NCBI GenBank assembly: GCA_016291185.1
Contig: JAEFAI010000005.1
Span: 1-64,000, forward strand
Reading direction: 5' to 3'
Origin: Bacteroidales bacterium
GTDB lineage: Bacteria > Bacteroidota > Bacteroidia > Bacteroidales > UBA932
DNA length: 64,000 bases
Shown here: in pieces, positions 17,018 to 26,173 of the stretch
Layout of the letters: every line of letters begins with the position of its first letter
Position numbering within the stretch: position 1 is the first letter of the stretch
The notes under the pieces: model-generated
The model's input: only the letters and a program-made list of their open reading frames with translations
What the model was told of the DNA's origin: nothing
The model's database searches: none
Program-made: the position numbers and the translations under genes

Positions 17018-18340
17018 ATGAAAAAAATTACTCTTGTCATTCTGACTCTTTCCGCCATGCTCCTGGGAACCAATGGTTTCGCCCAGGGTAAGTATGGTGC
17101 GGACAGCGCCAAGTGCGTGACCAATCTCTCCTTCTACAAGGAGTACTTCAAGCAGAAAAACTATGATGAGGCCCTGCCTAGCTGGCGTCAGGCGTACCGC
17201 TTCTGCCCGCCGTCTGCCAACCAGACGATGCTCATCGACGGTGCGACCCTGTTCCGTCACCTCATCCAGAAGAACGCCCGCAATGCGGCTTACCGCAAGG
17301 CGCTGGTGGACTCCCTGATGACGCTGCACGAGACCCGCGCCAACAACTACCCGTCCAACGCCCTGACCACCTACAACAACATGGGTCAGGACCTGCACAA
17401 CTACGTCAAGGACAACAACCGCCGGCTCTATGACGGCTTCGAGGTCATCATCAACCGCGTCCAGGAGAAGGTCCGTCCGACCACCCTGCTCTATGATCTG
17501 CAGGCCGCGATCGACCTCTTCCAGGCCGGTGAACTGGATGCCGAAAGCGTGATCAACGTCTATCAGCGCAACAACGACCTCCTGGAGAAGATGAACCCGG
17601 CAACGGACGCCGAGAAGACCCAGGTGGCCAGCGTGAAGAACGATATGGGCAGCGTCTTCGCCGGCAGCAAGGTGGCCAGCTGCGATAACCTCATCGAGCT
17701 CTACACCCCGCGTCTCGCCGCCGATCCGGACAACCTGCAGCTTGCCCAGGCCATCGTGAAGACGATGAGCATGACCGAGAACTGCGACAATAACGACCTC
17801 TTCCTCGCGGCTGTGACCACGATGAACAAGCTGGATCCTTCCTCCAGCAGCTCCTACTACCTGTCCCGCCTGCACGGCGCCCGCGGCAACTATGCCGAGG
17901 CTGTCTCCTACCTGGAGAGCGCCATCGCCGGCCTGGAGGCTGGTGACAGCAAGATCGCTGACTGGACCTACGAGCTGGCTACGCTCTGCTTCAAGAACGG
18001 TGACAGCGCCCACGCCTTCGAGTATGCCAACAAGGTGGCCGCCGAGAGCGAGACCCTCGCCGGCAAGGCCTATTTCCTCATTGGCAACATCTGGGGTTCC
18101 ACGCGTTGCGGTGGCGACGAGATCGCCCGCCGCGCCCCGTACTGGGTGGCTTGCGACTATATGAACAAGGCCAAGGCCGCCGATCCGTCCCTGACGGACG
18201 AGGCCAACCGCTACATCGGCCAGTACAGCGTGTACTTCCCGGAGACGGCGGAAGCCTTCATGTACGACATCACCAAGGGTCAGTCCTACACGGTCGTCTG
18301 CGGCGGCATGCGCGCCACGACGACGGTGCGCACCAGATAA
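17018..18340 (+). CDS. Periplasmic tetratricopeptide-repeat protein
   Basis: A 440-residue secreted protein with signal peptide (about 1-22, ending NGFAQ). Helical repeats of the TPR type run through it, for example FYKEYFKQKNYDEALPSWRQAY near the start and SRLHGARGNYAEAVSYLESAI about residue 290, and ELATLCFKNGDSAHAFEYAN after it. It has no enzyme motif, so it is probably a protein-interaction scaffold. It follows the outer-membrane protein by 18 bases and precedes lptC by one base, a gene order that recurs in Bacteroidales. The link to lipopolysaccharide export or barrel assembly is inferred from this context. Confidence 0.8.
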   Translation: MKKITLVILTLSAMLLGTNGFAQGKYGADSAKCVTNLSFYKEYFKQKNYDEALPSWRQAYRFCPPSANQTMLIDGATLFRHLIQKNARNAAYRKALVDSLMTLHETRANNYPSNALTTYNNMGQDLHNYVKDNNRRLYDGFEVIINRVQEKVRPTTLLYDLQAAIDLFQAGELDAESVINVYQRNNDLLEKMNPATDAEKTQVASVKNDMGSVFAGSKVASCDNLIELYTPRLAADPDNLQLAQAIVKTMSMTENCDNNDLFLAAVTTMNKLDPSSSSSYYLSRLHGARGNYAEAVSYLESAIAGLEAGDSKIADWTYELATLCFKNGDSAHAFEYANKVAAESETLAGKAYFLIGNIWGSTRCGGDEIARRAPYWVACDYMNKAKAADPSLTDEANRYIGQYSVYFPETAEAFMYDITKGQSYTVVCGGMRATTTVRTR

Positions 18341-18341
18341 A

Positions 18342-18977
18342 TTGGGCGCCTGGCGACACTTCGGACATCAAGTGCTGGCAATCACGTTCGTGGTTGCCAG
18401 CATTGTCGTTTCCTGCCGGAGCGGCATCGGCGAAGCGGAGAAGCTGGACCTGAGCAAGACCCCGACGCAGCGCACGCACGACGTCTTCGCCGTGCAGACG
18501 CGCAACGGCGTGGTCGCAATGCGCATGGAATCACCCCTGATGGAGCATTACGACGCGGATACCGTCTCGTACGATGCCTTCCCGCAGGGGATTTCGGTGT
18601 ACGGATACACGGAAGACGGCTTGCTGGAATCCATCATCGTAGCGAACGACGCGCGGCACATCGTGCCGAAGCGGGCCGACCGCGACGAGATCTGGGAGGC
18701 CTTCGGCAATGTCATCATGCACAACGTCCTCGAGCAGGAGACCATGGAGACGGACACGATCTACTGGGATCAAGCCAAAAAGGAGATCTACACGGACTGC
18801 TATGTCAAGCTGTACTCTCGCCAGGGCTTCCTGCAGGGCTTCGGAATGCGTTCCGACGACCATGTGCGCAACTCCATCCTGTACCGTCCCTTCGACGGGT
18901 ACGGTGTGGTGGTGCAGGACAGCACGGCCGTAATCATTGATTCTGTGAATTTTATTGGGCCGTTTCCAAAAAAATAA
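18342..18977 (+). CDS. lptC: LPS export protein LptC, lipoprotein-like
   Basis: LptC links the inner-membrane LptBFG transporter to the periplasmic bridge that moves lipopolysaccharide outward. The 211-residue product has an N-terminal hydrophobic stretch ending in a possible lipobox (ASIVVSC, Cys25) and an OstA/LptC-like beta-jellyroll (about 55-205) with repeated strand pairs such as NGVVAMRMESPLMEHY and VYGYTEDGLLESII. The only plausible starts are the TTG at 18342, one base after the TPR stop, or a GTG at 18372; there is no upstream ATG in frame. The family match is by fold pattern and gene order, so it is good but not certain. Confidence 0.82.
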   Translation: MGAWRHFGHQVLAITFVVASIVVSCRSGIGEAEKLDLSKTPTQRTHDVFAVQTRNGVVAMRMESPLMEHYDADTVSYDAFPQGISVYGYTEDGLLESIIVANDARHIVPKRADRDEIWEAFGNVIMHNVLEQETMETDTIYWDQAKKEIYTDCYVKLYSRQGFLQGFGMRSDDHVRNSILYRPFDGYGVVVQDSTAVIIDSVNFIGPFPKK

Positions 18978-19022
18978 TTATCTTCGCAGCCCCTTAACGG
19001 AAAATTTAAAAACTACATAACA

Positions 19023-21098
19023 ATGGCGGTACTTGAAAAAATACGCGTAAAGTTCGGCCTCGCGATCTCGATCATCATCGCGCTGGCCCTCCTGTCTTTC
19101 ATTATCGATCCCAGCACCCTGGAGTCGGCCCTGAATTCGATGTCCTCCAAGTATGACGTCGGTCAGATCGCCGGCAAGAGCATTTCCTATGCTGATTTCC
19201 AGTCGGATGTGGACCGTTATACGGCGATCAACGAGCTCCTCGGCGCCACCCGCGACGAGGAAAGCCAGAAGCAGATCCGCAACGCTGCCTGGCAGGAGCT
19301 CCTCGACAAATACCTGTTCGTGAAGAACGCCAAGGAGGCGGGCATCACCGTCGGTGAAGAAGAGATGCTGTCCCTGATGGGCGGCGAGTATGTCTCCCCG
19401 GCCCTGGTGCAGAACCCCGTTTTCATGGACGAGAACGGTGCCTTCTCCCCGGATCGCCTGAAGGCGTTCATCCAGAACGTGGACGCTGACGACAGCGGCC
19501 AGCTCCGCACCTACTGGAACTACATCCAGAACACGGTGCACAACCAGCAGTACTATGCCAAGTACGGCGCCCTGTTCACCGCCAGCGGCAGCGACAACGC
19601 GCTGCAGCTCGCCCAGGCCGTCCAGGAAGGCAACACCACCGCCGACGTGGACTACTGCCTGGTGTACTACCCGATGTCCCAGAACGACAGCACCATTACC
19701 GTCTCCGACGACGAGGTGCGCGCCTACTACAAGGCTCATAAGGATTTCTTCAAGCAGAAGGCCAACCGCGAGATCGAGTACGTCGTCTTCGAGGTGGTTC
19801 CGTCCGCTGAGGATGTCGCCGCCGCGAGCACCGCGATGAACGAGGCGTTCGACGAGTTCGCGACCACGGACAACATGCGTGCTTTCCTGCTCAAGAACTC
19901 CGAGCGCGGCCTGGACAACTACTGGTACAAGGCCGGCGAACTCGCTACGGTCAACGCCGAGCTGGATCAGCAGATCTTCGGCGGCAACAAGCTTACACAG
20001 ATCATTACCGACGGCAACAGCTTCTTCGCGGGTCGCGAGATGGCCAGCAAGATGATGCCGGATTCCGCCTTTGTCAAGCACATCCTCCTGCAGGGCGACA
20101 ACGCCGCGCACGTGGCCGACAGCCTGGTGAACGTCCTCAAGAAGGGCGGTAATTTCGCCAACCTCGCCGCGTCTTATTCCGCCGACCAGGGTTCCGCCGC
20201 TGACGGCGAACTCGGCAGCATCGGCTGGATGACCCAGACCTACATGGTTCCGGGCTTCGAGGGTGTCTTCGACGCCCCGGTGGGCACGCCCTACGTGCTG
20301 ACGACCCAGTACGGCACCCACGTCGTGCTCGTGAGCAACAAGACCAAACCGGTGGCCAAGAAGCAGGTCGCGGTCCTTGAGAAGACCGCCCTGGCCAGCA
20401 AGGACACCTTCAACAGCTTCTACGCCCAGGCCAACACCTTCGCCACCCTCGCCGGCGGCACCTACGAAGGCTACCAGAAGGCCCTGGACTCCACGAAAGT
20501 GTATTCCCACCCGGCCACCATCACCGAGGCTACGGCTGCCTATGGCTCCATCGACAACGCCAAGGAAGTGACCCGCTGGGCCTTTGACAACAAGCCGGGC
20601 AAGACGTCCAACATCATCACCGTGGACAACAACTACTTCTTCGTGGCCACCGTCAAGGAGGCGAACAAGGAGGGCTACGCTTCCGTGCAGAAGGTGGCTT
20701 CCCAGATCTACCAGCTCCTCTTCTCCCAGAAGCAGCAGGAGGCCAGCACGAAGCAGATTGCCGAGAAGATGGCCGGTGCCGCTACCCTCGAGGAGGTCGC
20801 CGAGCGCCTCGGCGTGACGGTGGATCATCGCGAAGCCCTCTCGCTGGGTTCCTCCAGTGTGGAGCCTGCGCTGATCGGCGCCATCGCTTCCGCGAAGGAA
20901 GGCGAGATCTACGGCCCTGTGTCCGGCGTGATGGGTACCTATGTCATCCGTGTGGCGAACAAGCAGCTTGGCAGCTTCTACAGCGAGGCTGATGCCAAGA
21001 ACCTGGCCGCGCAGAAGGCCCAGTACCTCTCCCAGATGATCCTCCCGGTCATGCAGGAGTACGACAACGTCAAGGATAATAGAGAAAGATTTTTCTAA
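19023..21098 (+). CDS. ppiD: PpiD-type periplasmic peptidyl-prolyl isomerase/chaperone
   Basis: A 691-residue membrane-anchored chaperone with a SurA_N_3-like N-terminal domain and a parvulin-type isomerase domain. One transmembrane helix spans about residues 11-29 (GLAISIIIALALLSFII), then DVGQIAGKSISYADFQ starts the chaperone region. The parvulin domain lies near 345-450, with FVKHILLQGDNA, ADGELGSIGW and GTHVVLVSNK. It helps fold outer-membrane proteins leaving the Sec machinery. A box TATCTTCG, one change from the promoter consensus, lies at 18979-18986, so it may have its own promoter. A strong terminator follows. Confidence 0.92.
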   Translation: MAVLEKIRVKFGLAISIIIALALLSFIIDPSTLESALNSMSSKYDVGQIAGKSISYADFQSDVDRYTAINELLGATRDEESQKQIRNAAWQELLDKYLFVKNAKEAGITVGEEEMLSLMGGEYVSPALVQNPVFMDENGAFSPDRLKAFIQNVDADDSGQLRTYWNYIQNTVHNQQYYAKYGALFTASGSDNALQLAQAVQEGNTTADVDYCLVYYPMSQNDSTITVSDDEVRAYYKAHKDFFKQKANREIEYVVFEVVPSAEDVAAASTAMNEAFDEFATTDNMRAFLLKNSERGLDNYWYKAGELATVNAELDQQIFGGNKLTQIITDGNSFFAGREMASKMMPDSAFVKHILLQGDNAAHVADSLVNVLKKGGNFANLAASYSADQGSAADGELGSIGWMTQTYMVPGFEGVFDAPVGTPYVLTTQYGTHVVLVSNKTKPVAKKQVAVLEKTALASKDTFNSFYAQANTFATLAGGTYEGYQKALDSTKVYSHPATITEATAAYGSIDNAKEVTRWAFDNKPGKTSNIITVDNNYFFVATVKEANKEGYASVQKVASQIYQLLFSQKQQEASTKQIAEKMAGAATLEEVAERLGVTVDHREALSLGSSSVEPALIGAIASAKEGEIYGPVSGVMGTYVIRVANKQLGSFYSEADAKNLAAQKAQYLSQMILPVMQEYDNVKDNRERFF

Positions 21099-21111
21099 TC
21101 GAATAGGAAAG

Positions 21112-21143
21112 AAAAGCCCCGCAGCAACCTGCGGGGCTTTTTT
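21112..21143. terminator. Terminator between convergent ppiD and galK
   Basis: Arms AAAAGCCCCGCAG and CTGCGGGGCTTTT form a 13-base stem around the loop CAAC, followed by T to 21143. The A-rich left arm gives a shorter T-run on the other strand, so it can serve both ppiD and galK. Confidence 0.9.
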
Positions 21144-21149
21144 GTTTCC

Positions 21150-22301
21150 TTACAGGCGCCTGGCGCCGTCGGAGATAACCACGTCGTATATCTTTGGCGC
21201 GTGTCCGAACTTGAGCGTGAATTCCGCCTTGGCGGCCGCCACGAAGGGCAGGTAGAGCTCGTCCTTGACCAGGTTGATGGTGCAACCGCCGAAGCCGCCG
21301 CCCATCACGCGGGAGCCCGTAACGCCGAGCCGGCGGGCCAGACGGTTGAGGAAGTCAAGCTCCTCGCAGCTGACCTCGTAGAGCTTGCTCAGGCCGAAAT
21401 GGGTCTGGTACATCATCTCGCCCACGGTCTCGTAGTCGCCGCGCTCCAGGGCATCGCAGACGTCCAGCACGCGTTGCACCTCGCCGATGACGTACTCCGC
21501 GCGGAGGAAATCCTCGCTGGAGATCTCGTCCCGTACTTCGTCCAGCCAGACGCGCTTACAGTCGCTCAGGCAGTCGATCTCGGGGTGATTCTTCTGGATC
21601 GCGGCGGCGGCACGCTCGCAACTCTGGCGGCGGAAGTTGTAGGCCGACGAGGCGAGCTCATGCTTCACGCAGGAGTCCACGAGCACGAGTTTGTAGCCCT
21701 TCGGATCGAAGGGGAAATATTTGTATTCAAGCGTCTTGCAGTTGAGGCGGATGAGGCTGCCCGCCTTGCCGAAGCAGGAGGCGAACTGGTCCATGATGCC
21801 GCAGTTCACGCCGCAGTAGTTGTGCTCCGTGCTCTGGCCGATCTTCGCGAGCTCGAACTTGTCGATCCCGTTCTGGAAAAGATCATTGATGGCGAATGCG
21901 AAGCAGCTCTCCAACGCTGCAGAGGAAGAGAGGCCCGCGCCGAGGGGCACGTCGCCCGCAAAGACGGCGTCGAATCCTTCCACGCGCCCGCCGCGCTTGA
22001 TCGTCTCCCGGCAGACTCCGAAGACGTAGCGCGCCCACGGCTCGTCTGGTTTGTCCTCCTCTTCCAGGCCGAAGCCTGTCGCGGCGTTGTAGTCGATGGA
22101 GAAGAGGTTCACGGTCTTCGTGCCGTTGGGACGGATCTCCGCCACGATGCCCTTGTCGATGGCGCCGGGGAAGACGTAGCCGCCATTGTAGTCCGTGTGC
22201 TCGCCGATGAGGTTGATACGCCCGGCTGCGGCATACAGGGTGCCGCCTTCGCCGTAGAAGGAGAGGAATTTCTCGTGAATGCTGCTGAGCATGTTATCCA
22301 T
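21150..22301 (-). CDS. galK: Galactokinase
   Basis: GalK phosphorylates alpha-D-galactose to galactose 1-phosphate in the Leloir pathway. The 383-residue GHMP kinase has the galactokinase signature GRINLIGEHTDYNGG (27-41), the phosphate loop PLGAGLSSSAALE, the catalytic base region CGIMDQFAS, and the C-terminal MGGGFGGCT motif. galT and galE are not nearby; galM lies 37 kb away in another operon. A TAAATTTG promoter box lies 31 bases upstream of the ATG. Confidence 0.96.
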   Translation of the reverse strand: MDNMLSSIHEKFLSFYGEGGTLYAAAGRINLIGEHTDYNGGYVFPGAIDKGIVAEIRPNGTKTVNLFSIDYNAATGFGLEEEDKPDEPWARYVFGVCRETIKRGGRVEGFDAVFAGDVPLGAGLSSSAALESCFAFAINDLFQNGIDKFELAKIGQSTEHNYCGVNCGIMDQFASCFGKAGSLIRLNCKTLEYKYFPFDPKGYKLVLVDSCVKHELASSAYNFRRQSCERAAAAIQKNHPEIDCLSDCKRVWLDEVRDEISSEDFLRAEYVIGEVQRVLDVCDALERGDYETVGEMMYQTHFGLSKLYEVSCEELDFLNRLARRLGVTGSRVMGGGFGGCTINLVKDELYLPFVAAAKAEFTLKFGHAPKIYDVVISDGARRL

Positions 22302-22332
22302 GACTATGTGGTTTTAAGTTTTGTCGCAACCA

Positions 22333-22340
22333 CAAATTTA
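22333..22340 (-). promoter_or_regulatory. -7 promoter box of galK
   Basis: The minus strand reads TAAATTTG in the 39-base gap between the stop of the upstream EEP-fold gene and galK, giving a leader of about 28 bases. Confidence 0.5.
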
Positions 22341-23219
22341 TCAATAATAAACGATAAAGACAACAGGCAGGTGGTCGCTGACCCCGCCCGTGTAGCGTGG
22401 ACCGACGAAGGTGCGGCGGGGTTTTGTGCCGCCGAAGGCCTTGTCCTCCTCCAGTAGCAGCGGGTCGGCAAAAACCTCTTCCCGCACGCGCAGGAAGCCG
22501 TCGGCGAAGCCCCCGTCGATCTTCTCCCATTTCCCGTTATACTTGATTGTCCCCCAGGAGTCATTCGCCGGCTCCGACCGGCGAATCTCCCCCCAGAGGT
22601 CCTGGTTGAAATCCCCCACCGCCAGCGTGCGGGGCTGCCCCGCGGTGTGCAGCGAGTCCGTCAGCGCGCGCAGCCGCGCCTGCGCCAGCTCCCGCCGCTC
22701 CGCCTTGCCGCCCAGCTGCGAGGGATGATGGTTTACCAGGATGGCCAGGCGGTCGAACTCCGCCAGAAGGATGTCGCGCGTGGCTATCACGCCGCCGGCG
22801 CTGTCCAGCAGGTGCTTCGGGGCGCTTGCACGCAGGGGAAGCGTCGATTCGCGGCAGAGCAGCGCGCAGTCGATGCCGCGGTGGTCAGGGGAGTCGTAGT
22901 GGACGATGCGGTAGTTGAGTTTGCGCAGGGCCGTCTCCCGGACGAGCCGGCGCAGCACGAAGGCGTTCTCGACCTCCGCGAAGCCTACCGCGTCCGGCAG
23001 GCGCCCGTAGCGGTCGGCGATGCGCAGCAGCGTCTTCGCAATGGCGTCGCTTTTGGCCTGAAAACGGCCTTTTGTCCAGTATTGGGGCTTGCCCTCGGAA
23101 TGATAGTCGAAGAAGTTCTCTACGTTCCAGAAAACGACCAGCAAAGAGTCTTGCTGGGAATACGCCGGGGCAGAAAACCCCAGCAGCAGGGCCAGTATAA
23201 TCATAGTTCGTTTGTTCAT
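22341..23219 (-). CDS. Secreted endonuclease/exonuclease/phosphatase-family protein
   Basis: A 292-residue exported hydrolase of the EEP (DNase I-like) fold. A signal peptide (about 1-20, ending APAYSQ) is followed by the fold motifs in order: VVFWNVENFFD, the metal ligand Glu in GFAEVEN, RGIDCALL, VNHHPSQLGG, GDFNQDLW and the terminal GVSDHLPV with the catalytic Asp-His. The substrate (nucleic acid, phosphoester or phospholipid) cannot be read from the sequence. I use the ATG at 23219, after which the signal peptide starts MNKRTMIIL. A palindromic element is read in frame between the GDFNQD motif and the following strand, adding residues 211-220. Confidence 0.87.
   Translation of the reverse strand: MNKRTMIILALLLGFSAPAYSQQDSLLVVFWNVENFFDYHSEGKPQYWTKGRFQAKSDAIAKTLLRIADRYGRLPDAVGFAEVENAFVLRRLVRETALRKLNYRIVHYDSPDHRGIDCALLCRESTLPLRASAPKHLLDSAGGVIATRDILLAEFDRLAILVNHHPSQLGGKAERRELAQARLRALTDSLHTAGQPRTLAVGDFNQDLWGEIRRSEPANDSWGTIKYNGKWEKIDGGFADGFLRVREEVFADPLLLEEDKAFGGTKPRRTFVGPRYTGGVSDHLPVVFIVYY
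22560..22589 (+). repeat. Palindromic element inside the EEP-fold gene
   Basis: Perfect eight-base arms TTCGCCGG and CCGGCGAA around a six-base loop, with the family flanks GTCA and TCTC. The gene on the minus strand reads it as IRRSEPAND. The last part, EPAN followed by an acidic residue, is the same peptide that the mfd copy encodes. Confidence 0.78.
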
Positions 23220-23234
23220 AACAATCGGTTTATA

Positions 23235-23300
23235 CAAATATAAGAAAAAAGATCCAATAGCAAACAATCTTGTTATATACTTTTCGATTCATTAGTTTTG
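23235..23300. promoter_or_regulatory. Divergent promoter boxes: EEP gene and peptide/fimbrillin operon
   Basis: The minus strand at 23242-23235 reads TATATTTG, 15 bases before the EEP-gene ATG. The plus strand at 23293-23300 reads TAGTTTTG, which also fits TAnnTTTG and would start a message about 65 bases before the small peptide gene. Confidence 0.45.
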
Positions 23301-23369
23301 TCGCCCAAAAACGCGAATGGCGCATCTGAGTGCCATATTTCTGATAGAAAAACCTTCACGACAAGAATA

Positions 23370-23510
23370 ATGGGAAAAAAACAAGACAAAGAGATTTATA
23401 TGACCCCCGAGGTGGTGGTCTTTGAGATCAAGCCCGAAGGCATCGTCTGTGCCAGCGGATTGAAGAGCCCTTCCGATTATCCCGGCAGCGCGGATCCGTT
23501 TATCTTTTAA
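23370..23510 (+). CDS. 46-residue peptide of the fimbrillin-associated small-ORF type
   Basis: A short gene read from ATG at 23370. The product begins with a basic/acidic leader ([10 protein letters not shown]), then [19 protein letters not shown] and a Ser/Pro/Asp-rich tail ending DPFIF. The pattern of a tyrosine, then TPEV, alternating hydrophobics, an acidic residue and a single Cys before Ser-Gly recurs in many unannotated Bacteroidales small ORFs near surface lipoprotein genes, as far as I can recall; I cannot check this here. It has no signal peptide. It ends 16 bases before the fimbrillin-like lipoprotein gene and seems to share its promoter. Function unknown; a longer frame from 23298 is less likely. 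Confidence 0.6.
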   Translation: MGKKQDKEIYMTPEVVVFEIKPEGIVCASGLKSPSDYPGSADPFIF

Positions 23511-23526
23511 TCAAGAGGAGAACAAG

Positions 23527-24936
23527 ATGATGAAGAAAGTATTTGGAATTATGGCGCTGGCACTCACCCTGGCGGCCTGCAACAAAACCGAGGTTAATAT
23601 CCCCTTCTCCGCTACCATCAGTATCGGAAACTCCCCCGCGACAAAAGCCCTGGCCGACGAAGGCACCCAACTCACAGCCACCTGGGCTGTTGGCGATAAG
23701 GTTGCTCTGATCCATAACGGCGTTAGCGACGAGATGACGGTTGCGTCCGTCACCGGCGGCGTGGCTACTATCAGCGGCACCATCAGCGGCAGCCCTGCTG
23801 ACGGGGATGCCGTAACGGTCATCTATCCTTCCTCCGCGGCAGACGGAGCGACGGGCGACGTGAAGTCCGACCTGCTCTATACGCAGAATGGCTTGCTCAC
23901 AGGAGAAGGCAGTATCGCCGAGAAGAGCGATGTGCGCAAAGGAGCGGGCACGCTGCGGGTGAGCGGCACCGCCACGCTTGGCGGCAGCGTCGAGCTCACG
24001 AACGAGTTTGCCATCTTCAAGTTCACCGTCCGGGGAGCCGATGGCACTACGGCCATCAACACCTGCCCGCTCACCGTCACCATCGGCACACAGGCGTACG
24101 TCATTACACCGGCAACGGCTACGGATACGCTGTACGTTGCCCTCCCGGCCGCGACGGAACAGAAAGTGATCTTTGACGCCGTGGACGAGAGCAACAAGAC
24201 CTACACTTGCGCGAAGCTTCGTACGACCTTTACCGAAGGAAACTACTATCAGACCACCCTGAAGATGCGTGAGTACGTGCTGATGGGCGAGGGCTACAAC
24301 CTGAAGTGGGCGACCTGCAACGTGGGTGGTGACCATCCGGAAGACTACGGCGACTACTATTCCTGGGGCGCAACAAGCACCCAGAGTTCCTATAATTGGG
24401 GCCATTATCCCTATATGGCGGTGGGCAAATCCTCTTGGGAACACATCAACAAGTACACTTTTGCTGATGGGCAAACATCCGGCAGCTGGTATGACGGCAG
24501 CACGTTCAAGGGCGACAACGGCGACGGCGTGGAGCATAAAGACCTTGCTTCCTACGATTACATCGACGATGTGGCTCGTCAGCGCTGGAAAGGCACCTGG
24601 CGCACCCCCACTGCGGCGGAGTGGACTGCGCTGCGAAACACTGACAATTTTACCTGGGCGTGGACGAACGATTACAACGGCACGGGCGCAAAGGGTCGCA
24701 CGGTCACCAGCAAGGTCAGCGGTTATGAGGGGAACCAGATTTTTCTTCCTGCCGCGGGTTACTACTTTACCACCATAGCAGATGATAGAGGCAGTGGCGG
24801 ATATTATTGGTCCTCTTCTCTCCGCGCGAACCATTCGAGAGACGCCCAGTACATCCGTTTCGGTTCGTCCGGTAAACCGGAGGGTACGACCTGCGGCCGC
24901 CAAAACGGGCAATCCGTGCGCGCCGTCGCGGAATAA
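23527..24936 (+). CDS. Fimbrillin-like lipoprotein with C-terminal FISUMP-type domain
   Basis: A 469-residue surface or periplasmic lipoprotein. The lipobox LTLAAC gives Cys18. The N-terminal half (about 25-240) has the fimbrillin-family pattern: [25 protein letters not shown], then [11 protein letters not shown] and an immunoglobulin-like second domain. The C-terminal half (about 245-469) resembles the Fibrobacter succinogenes major-paralogous domain, with [24 protein letters not shown], a central RTPTAAEW, and the end GYYWSSSLR and GQSVRAVAE. The start has a rare purine-rich AGAGGAG upstream. Ligand unknown; an adhesin or surface-display role is inferred from the family. Confidence 0.82.
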   Translation: MMKKVFGIMALALTLAACNKTEVNIPFSATISIGNSPATKALADEGTQLTATWAVGDKVALIHNGVSDEMTVASVTGGVATISGTISGSPADGDAVTVIYPSSAADGATGDVKSDLLYTQNGLLTGEGSIAEKSDVRKGAGTLRVSGTATLGGSVELTNEFAIFKFTVRGADGTTAINTCPLTVTIGTQAYVITPATATDTLYVALPAATEQKVIFDAVDESNKTYTCAKLRTTFTEGNYYQTTLKMREYVLMGEGYNLKWATCNVGGDHPEDYGDYYSWGATSTQSSYNWGHYPYMAVGKSSWEHINKYTFADGQTSGSWYDGSTFKGDNGDGVEHKDLASYDYIDDVARQRWKGTWRTPTAAEWTALRNTDNFTWAWTNDYNGTGAKGRTVTSKVSGYEGNQIFLPAAGYYFTTIADDRGSGGYYWSSSLRANHSRDAQYIRFGSSGKPEGTTCGRQNGQSVRAVAE

Positions 24937-24948
24937 AATATAAATCAC

Positions 24949-24956
24949 TATCTTTG
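24949..24956 (+). promoter_or_regulatory. -7 promoter box of ychF
   Basis: TATCTTTG matches the consensus exactly and is followed by GC, as often seen in this genome. It lies 23 bases before the ychF ATG. Confidence 0.55.
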
Positions 24957-24979
24957 CAGCGCAAAACAGTAAAGATTCT

Positions 24980-26083
24980 ATGTCCCTGAAATGCGGTATC
25001 GTCGGCCTGCCGAACGTAGGCAAGTCCACCCTCTTCAATTGTGTCAGCTCCGGGAAGGCCCAGAGCGCCAATTTCCCGTTCTGCACCATTGAGCCGAACC
25101 TCGGCTCCACCAATGTCCCCGACAAGCGCCTGGAGGTGCTTTCCGATATCTGCCAGCCGCAGCGCACGATCCCCGCGACGGTCGATATCGTCGATATTGC
25201 CGGCCTGGTGCGCGGCGCCAGCCGCGGAGAGGGTCTGGGCAACCAGTTCCTCGCCAACATTCGCGAGTGCGATGCCATCCTGCACGTGCTGCGCTGCTTC
25301 GACGACGGCAATGTCGTCCACGTGGACGGCTCCGTGGACCCGGTTCGGGACAAGGAAGTCGTGGACCTGGAGCTGCAGATCAAGGACCTGGAGACGGTGA
25401 ACGCGCGTATCGCCAAGGTGCAGAAGCAGGCCACGACCGGTGGCGACAAGGAGGCCAAGAAGCTTCTGGCGCTGCTGCTTCGCTACAAGGAGGCGCTCGA
25501 GCAGGGCAAGTCCTGCCGCAGCGTGCTCCCGCAGAACGAAGAGGAAGCAGCCCTGGCGCACGACCTCTTCCTGCTGACCGACAAGCCCGTGATGTACGTT
25601 TGCAACGTGGACGACGCCTCTGCGGTGAACGGGAACAAATATGTTGATGCCGTCCGCGAGGCCGTCAAGGACGAACACGCCGAGATCCTGATCATCTCCG
25701 CCCGCACGGAGTCCGAGATCGCCGAGATGGAGGACTACGACGACCGGCAGATGTTCCTCGAGGAGATGGGCCTGCACGAGTCGGGCGTGGTGCGCCTGAT
25801 CCAGGGCGCCTACCACCTGCTGGGTCTGCAGACCTTCTTCACGGCAGGCGCCGATGAGTGCCGCGCCTGGACCATCCACCAGGGCGACAAGGCCCCCAAG
25901 GCCGCCGGCGTCATCCATTCCGACTTCGAGAAGGGTTTCATCCGCGCCGAGGTGATCAAGTACGACGACTTCGTCCAGTACAAGACCGAGGCGGCCGTGC
26001 GTGCCGCGGGCAAGATGGGCATCGAGGGAAAAGACTACGTCGTCCAGGATGGCGACATCATGCATTTCCTGTTCAATGTCTGA
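24980..26083 (+). CDS. ychF: Redox-regulated ATPase YchF (Obg family)
   Basis: YchF is a universally conserved ribosome-associated P-loop NTPase with preference for ATP. The 367-residue product has the P-loop GLPNVGKST (9-17), the switch [12 protein letters not shown], a coiled-coil insertion (about 125-195, with the [17 protein letters not shown] stretch) and the C-terminal TGS domain (about 280-367) with [14 protein letters not shown] and the final [11 protein letters not shown]. The base-recognition element is the YchF-type VCNVDD rather than NKxD, which fits ATP specificity. Length is typical. Confidence 0.96.
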   Translation: MSLKCGIVGLPNVGKSTLFNCVSSGKAQSANFPFCTIEPNLGSTNVPDKRLEVLSDICQPQRTIPATVDIVDIAGLVRGASRGEGLGNQFLANIRECDAILHVLRCFDDGNVVHVDGSVDPVRDKEVVDLELQIKDLETVNARIAKVQKQATTGGDKEAKKLLALLLRYKEALEQGKSCRSVLPQNEEEAALAHDLFLLTDKPVMYVCNVDDASAVNGNKYVDAVREAVKDEHAEILIISARTESEIAEMEDYDDRQMFLEEMGLHESGVVRLIQGAYHLLGLQTFFTAGADECRAWTIHQGDKAPKAAGVIHSDFEKGFIRAEVIKYDDFVQYKTEAAVRAAGKMGIEGKDYVVQDGDIMHFLFNV

Positions 26084-26111
26084 CGACATTGCGGAAATGC
26101 ATAGTTATTCA

Positions 26112-26131
26112 TTGAGGGGCGGTCCCCTCAA
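26112..26131. repeat. Perfect hairpin downstream of ychF
   Basis: Arms TTGAGGGG and CCCCTCAA around the loop CGGT in the 90-base gap between ychF and the CpXC gene. No T-run follows, so it is not a standard terminator. It does not share sequence with the GTCAT palindromes. Confidence 0.6.
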
Positions 26132-26173
26132 ACTCCCCCGGTCGCTTCGCTCCGAAACCAACCAACAGCAGCA

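Noticed and set aside
15704..18013. 769-codon open frame on the minus strand opposite the outer-membrane and TPR genes
   Set aside because: The plus-strand genes have signal peptides and family motifs; the minus frame has a composition dominated by Val, Ala, Arg and Glu and no domain. Strong bias for C or G at third positions leaves antisense frames open.
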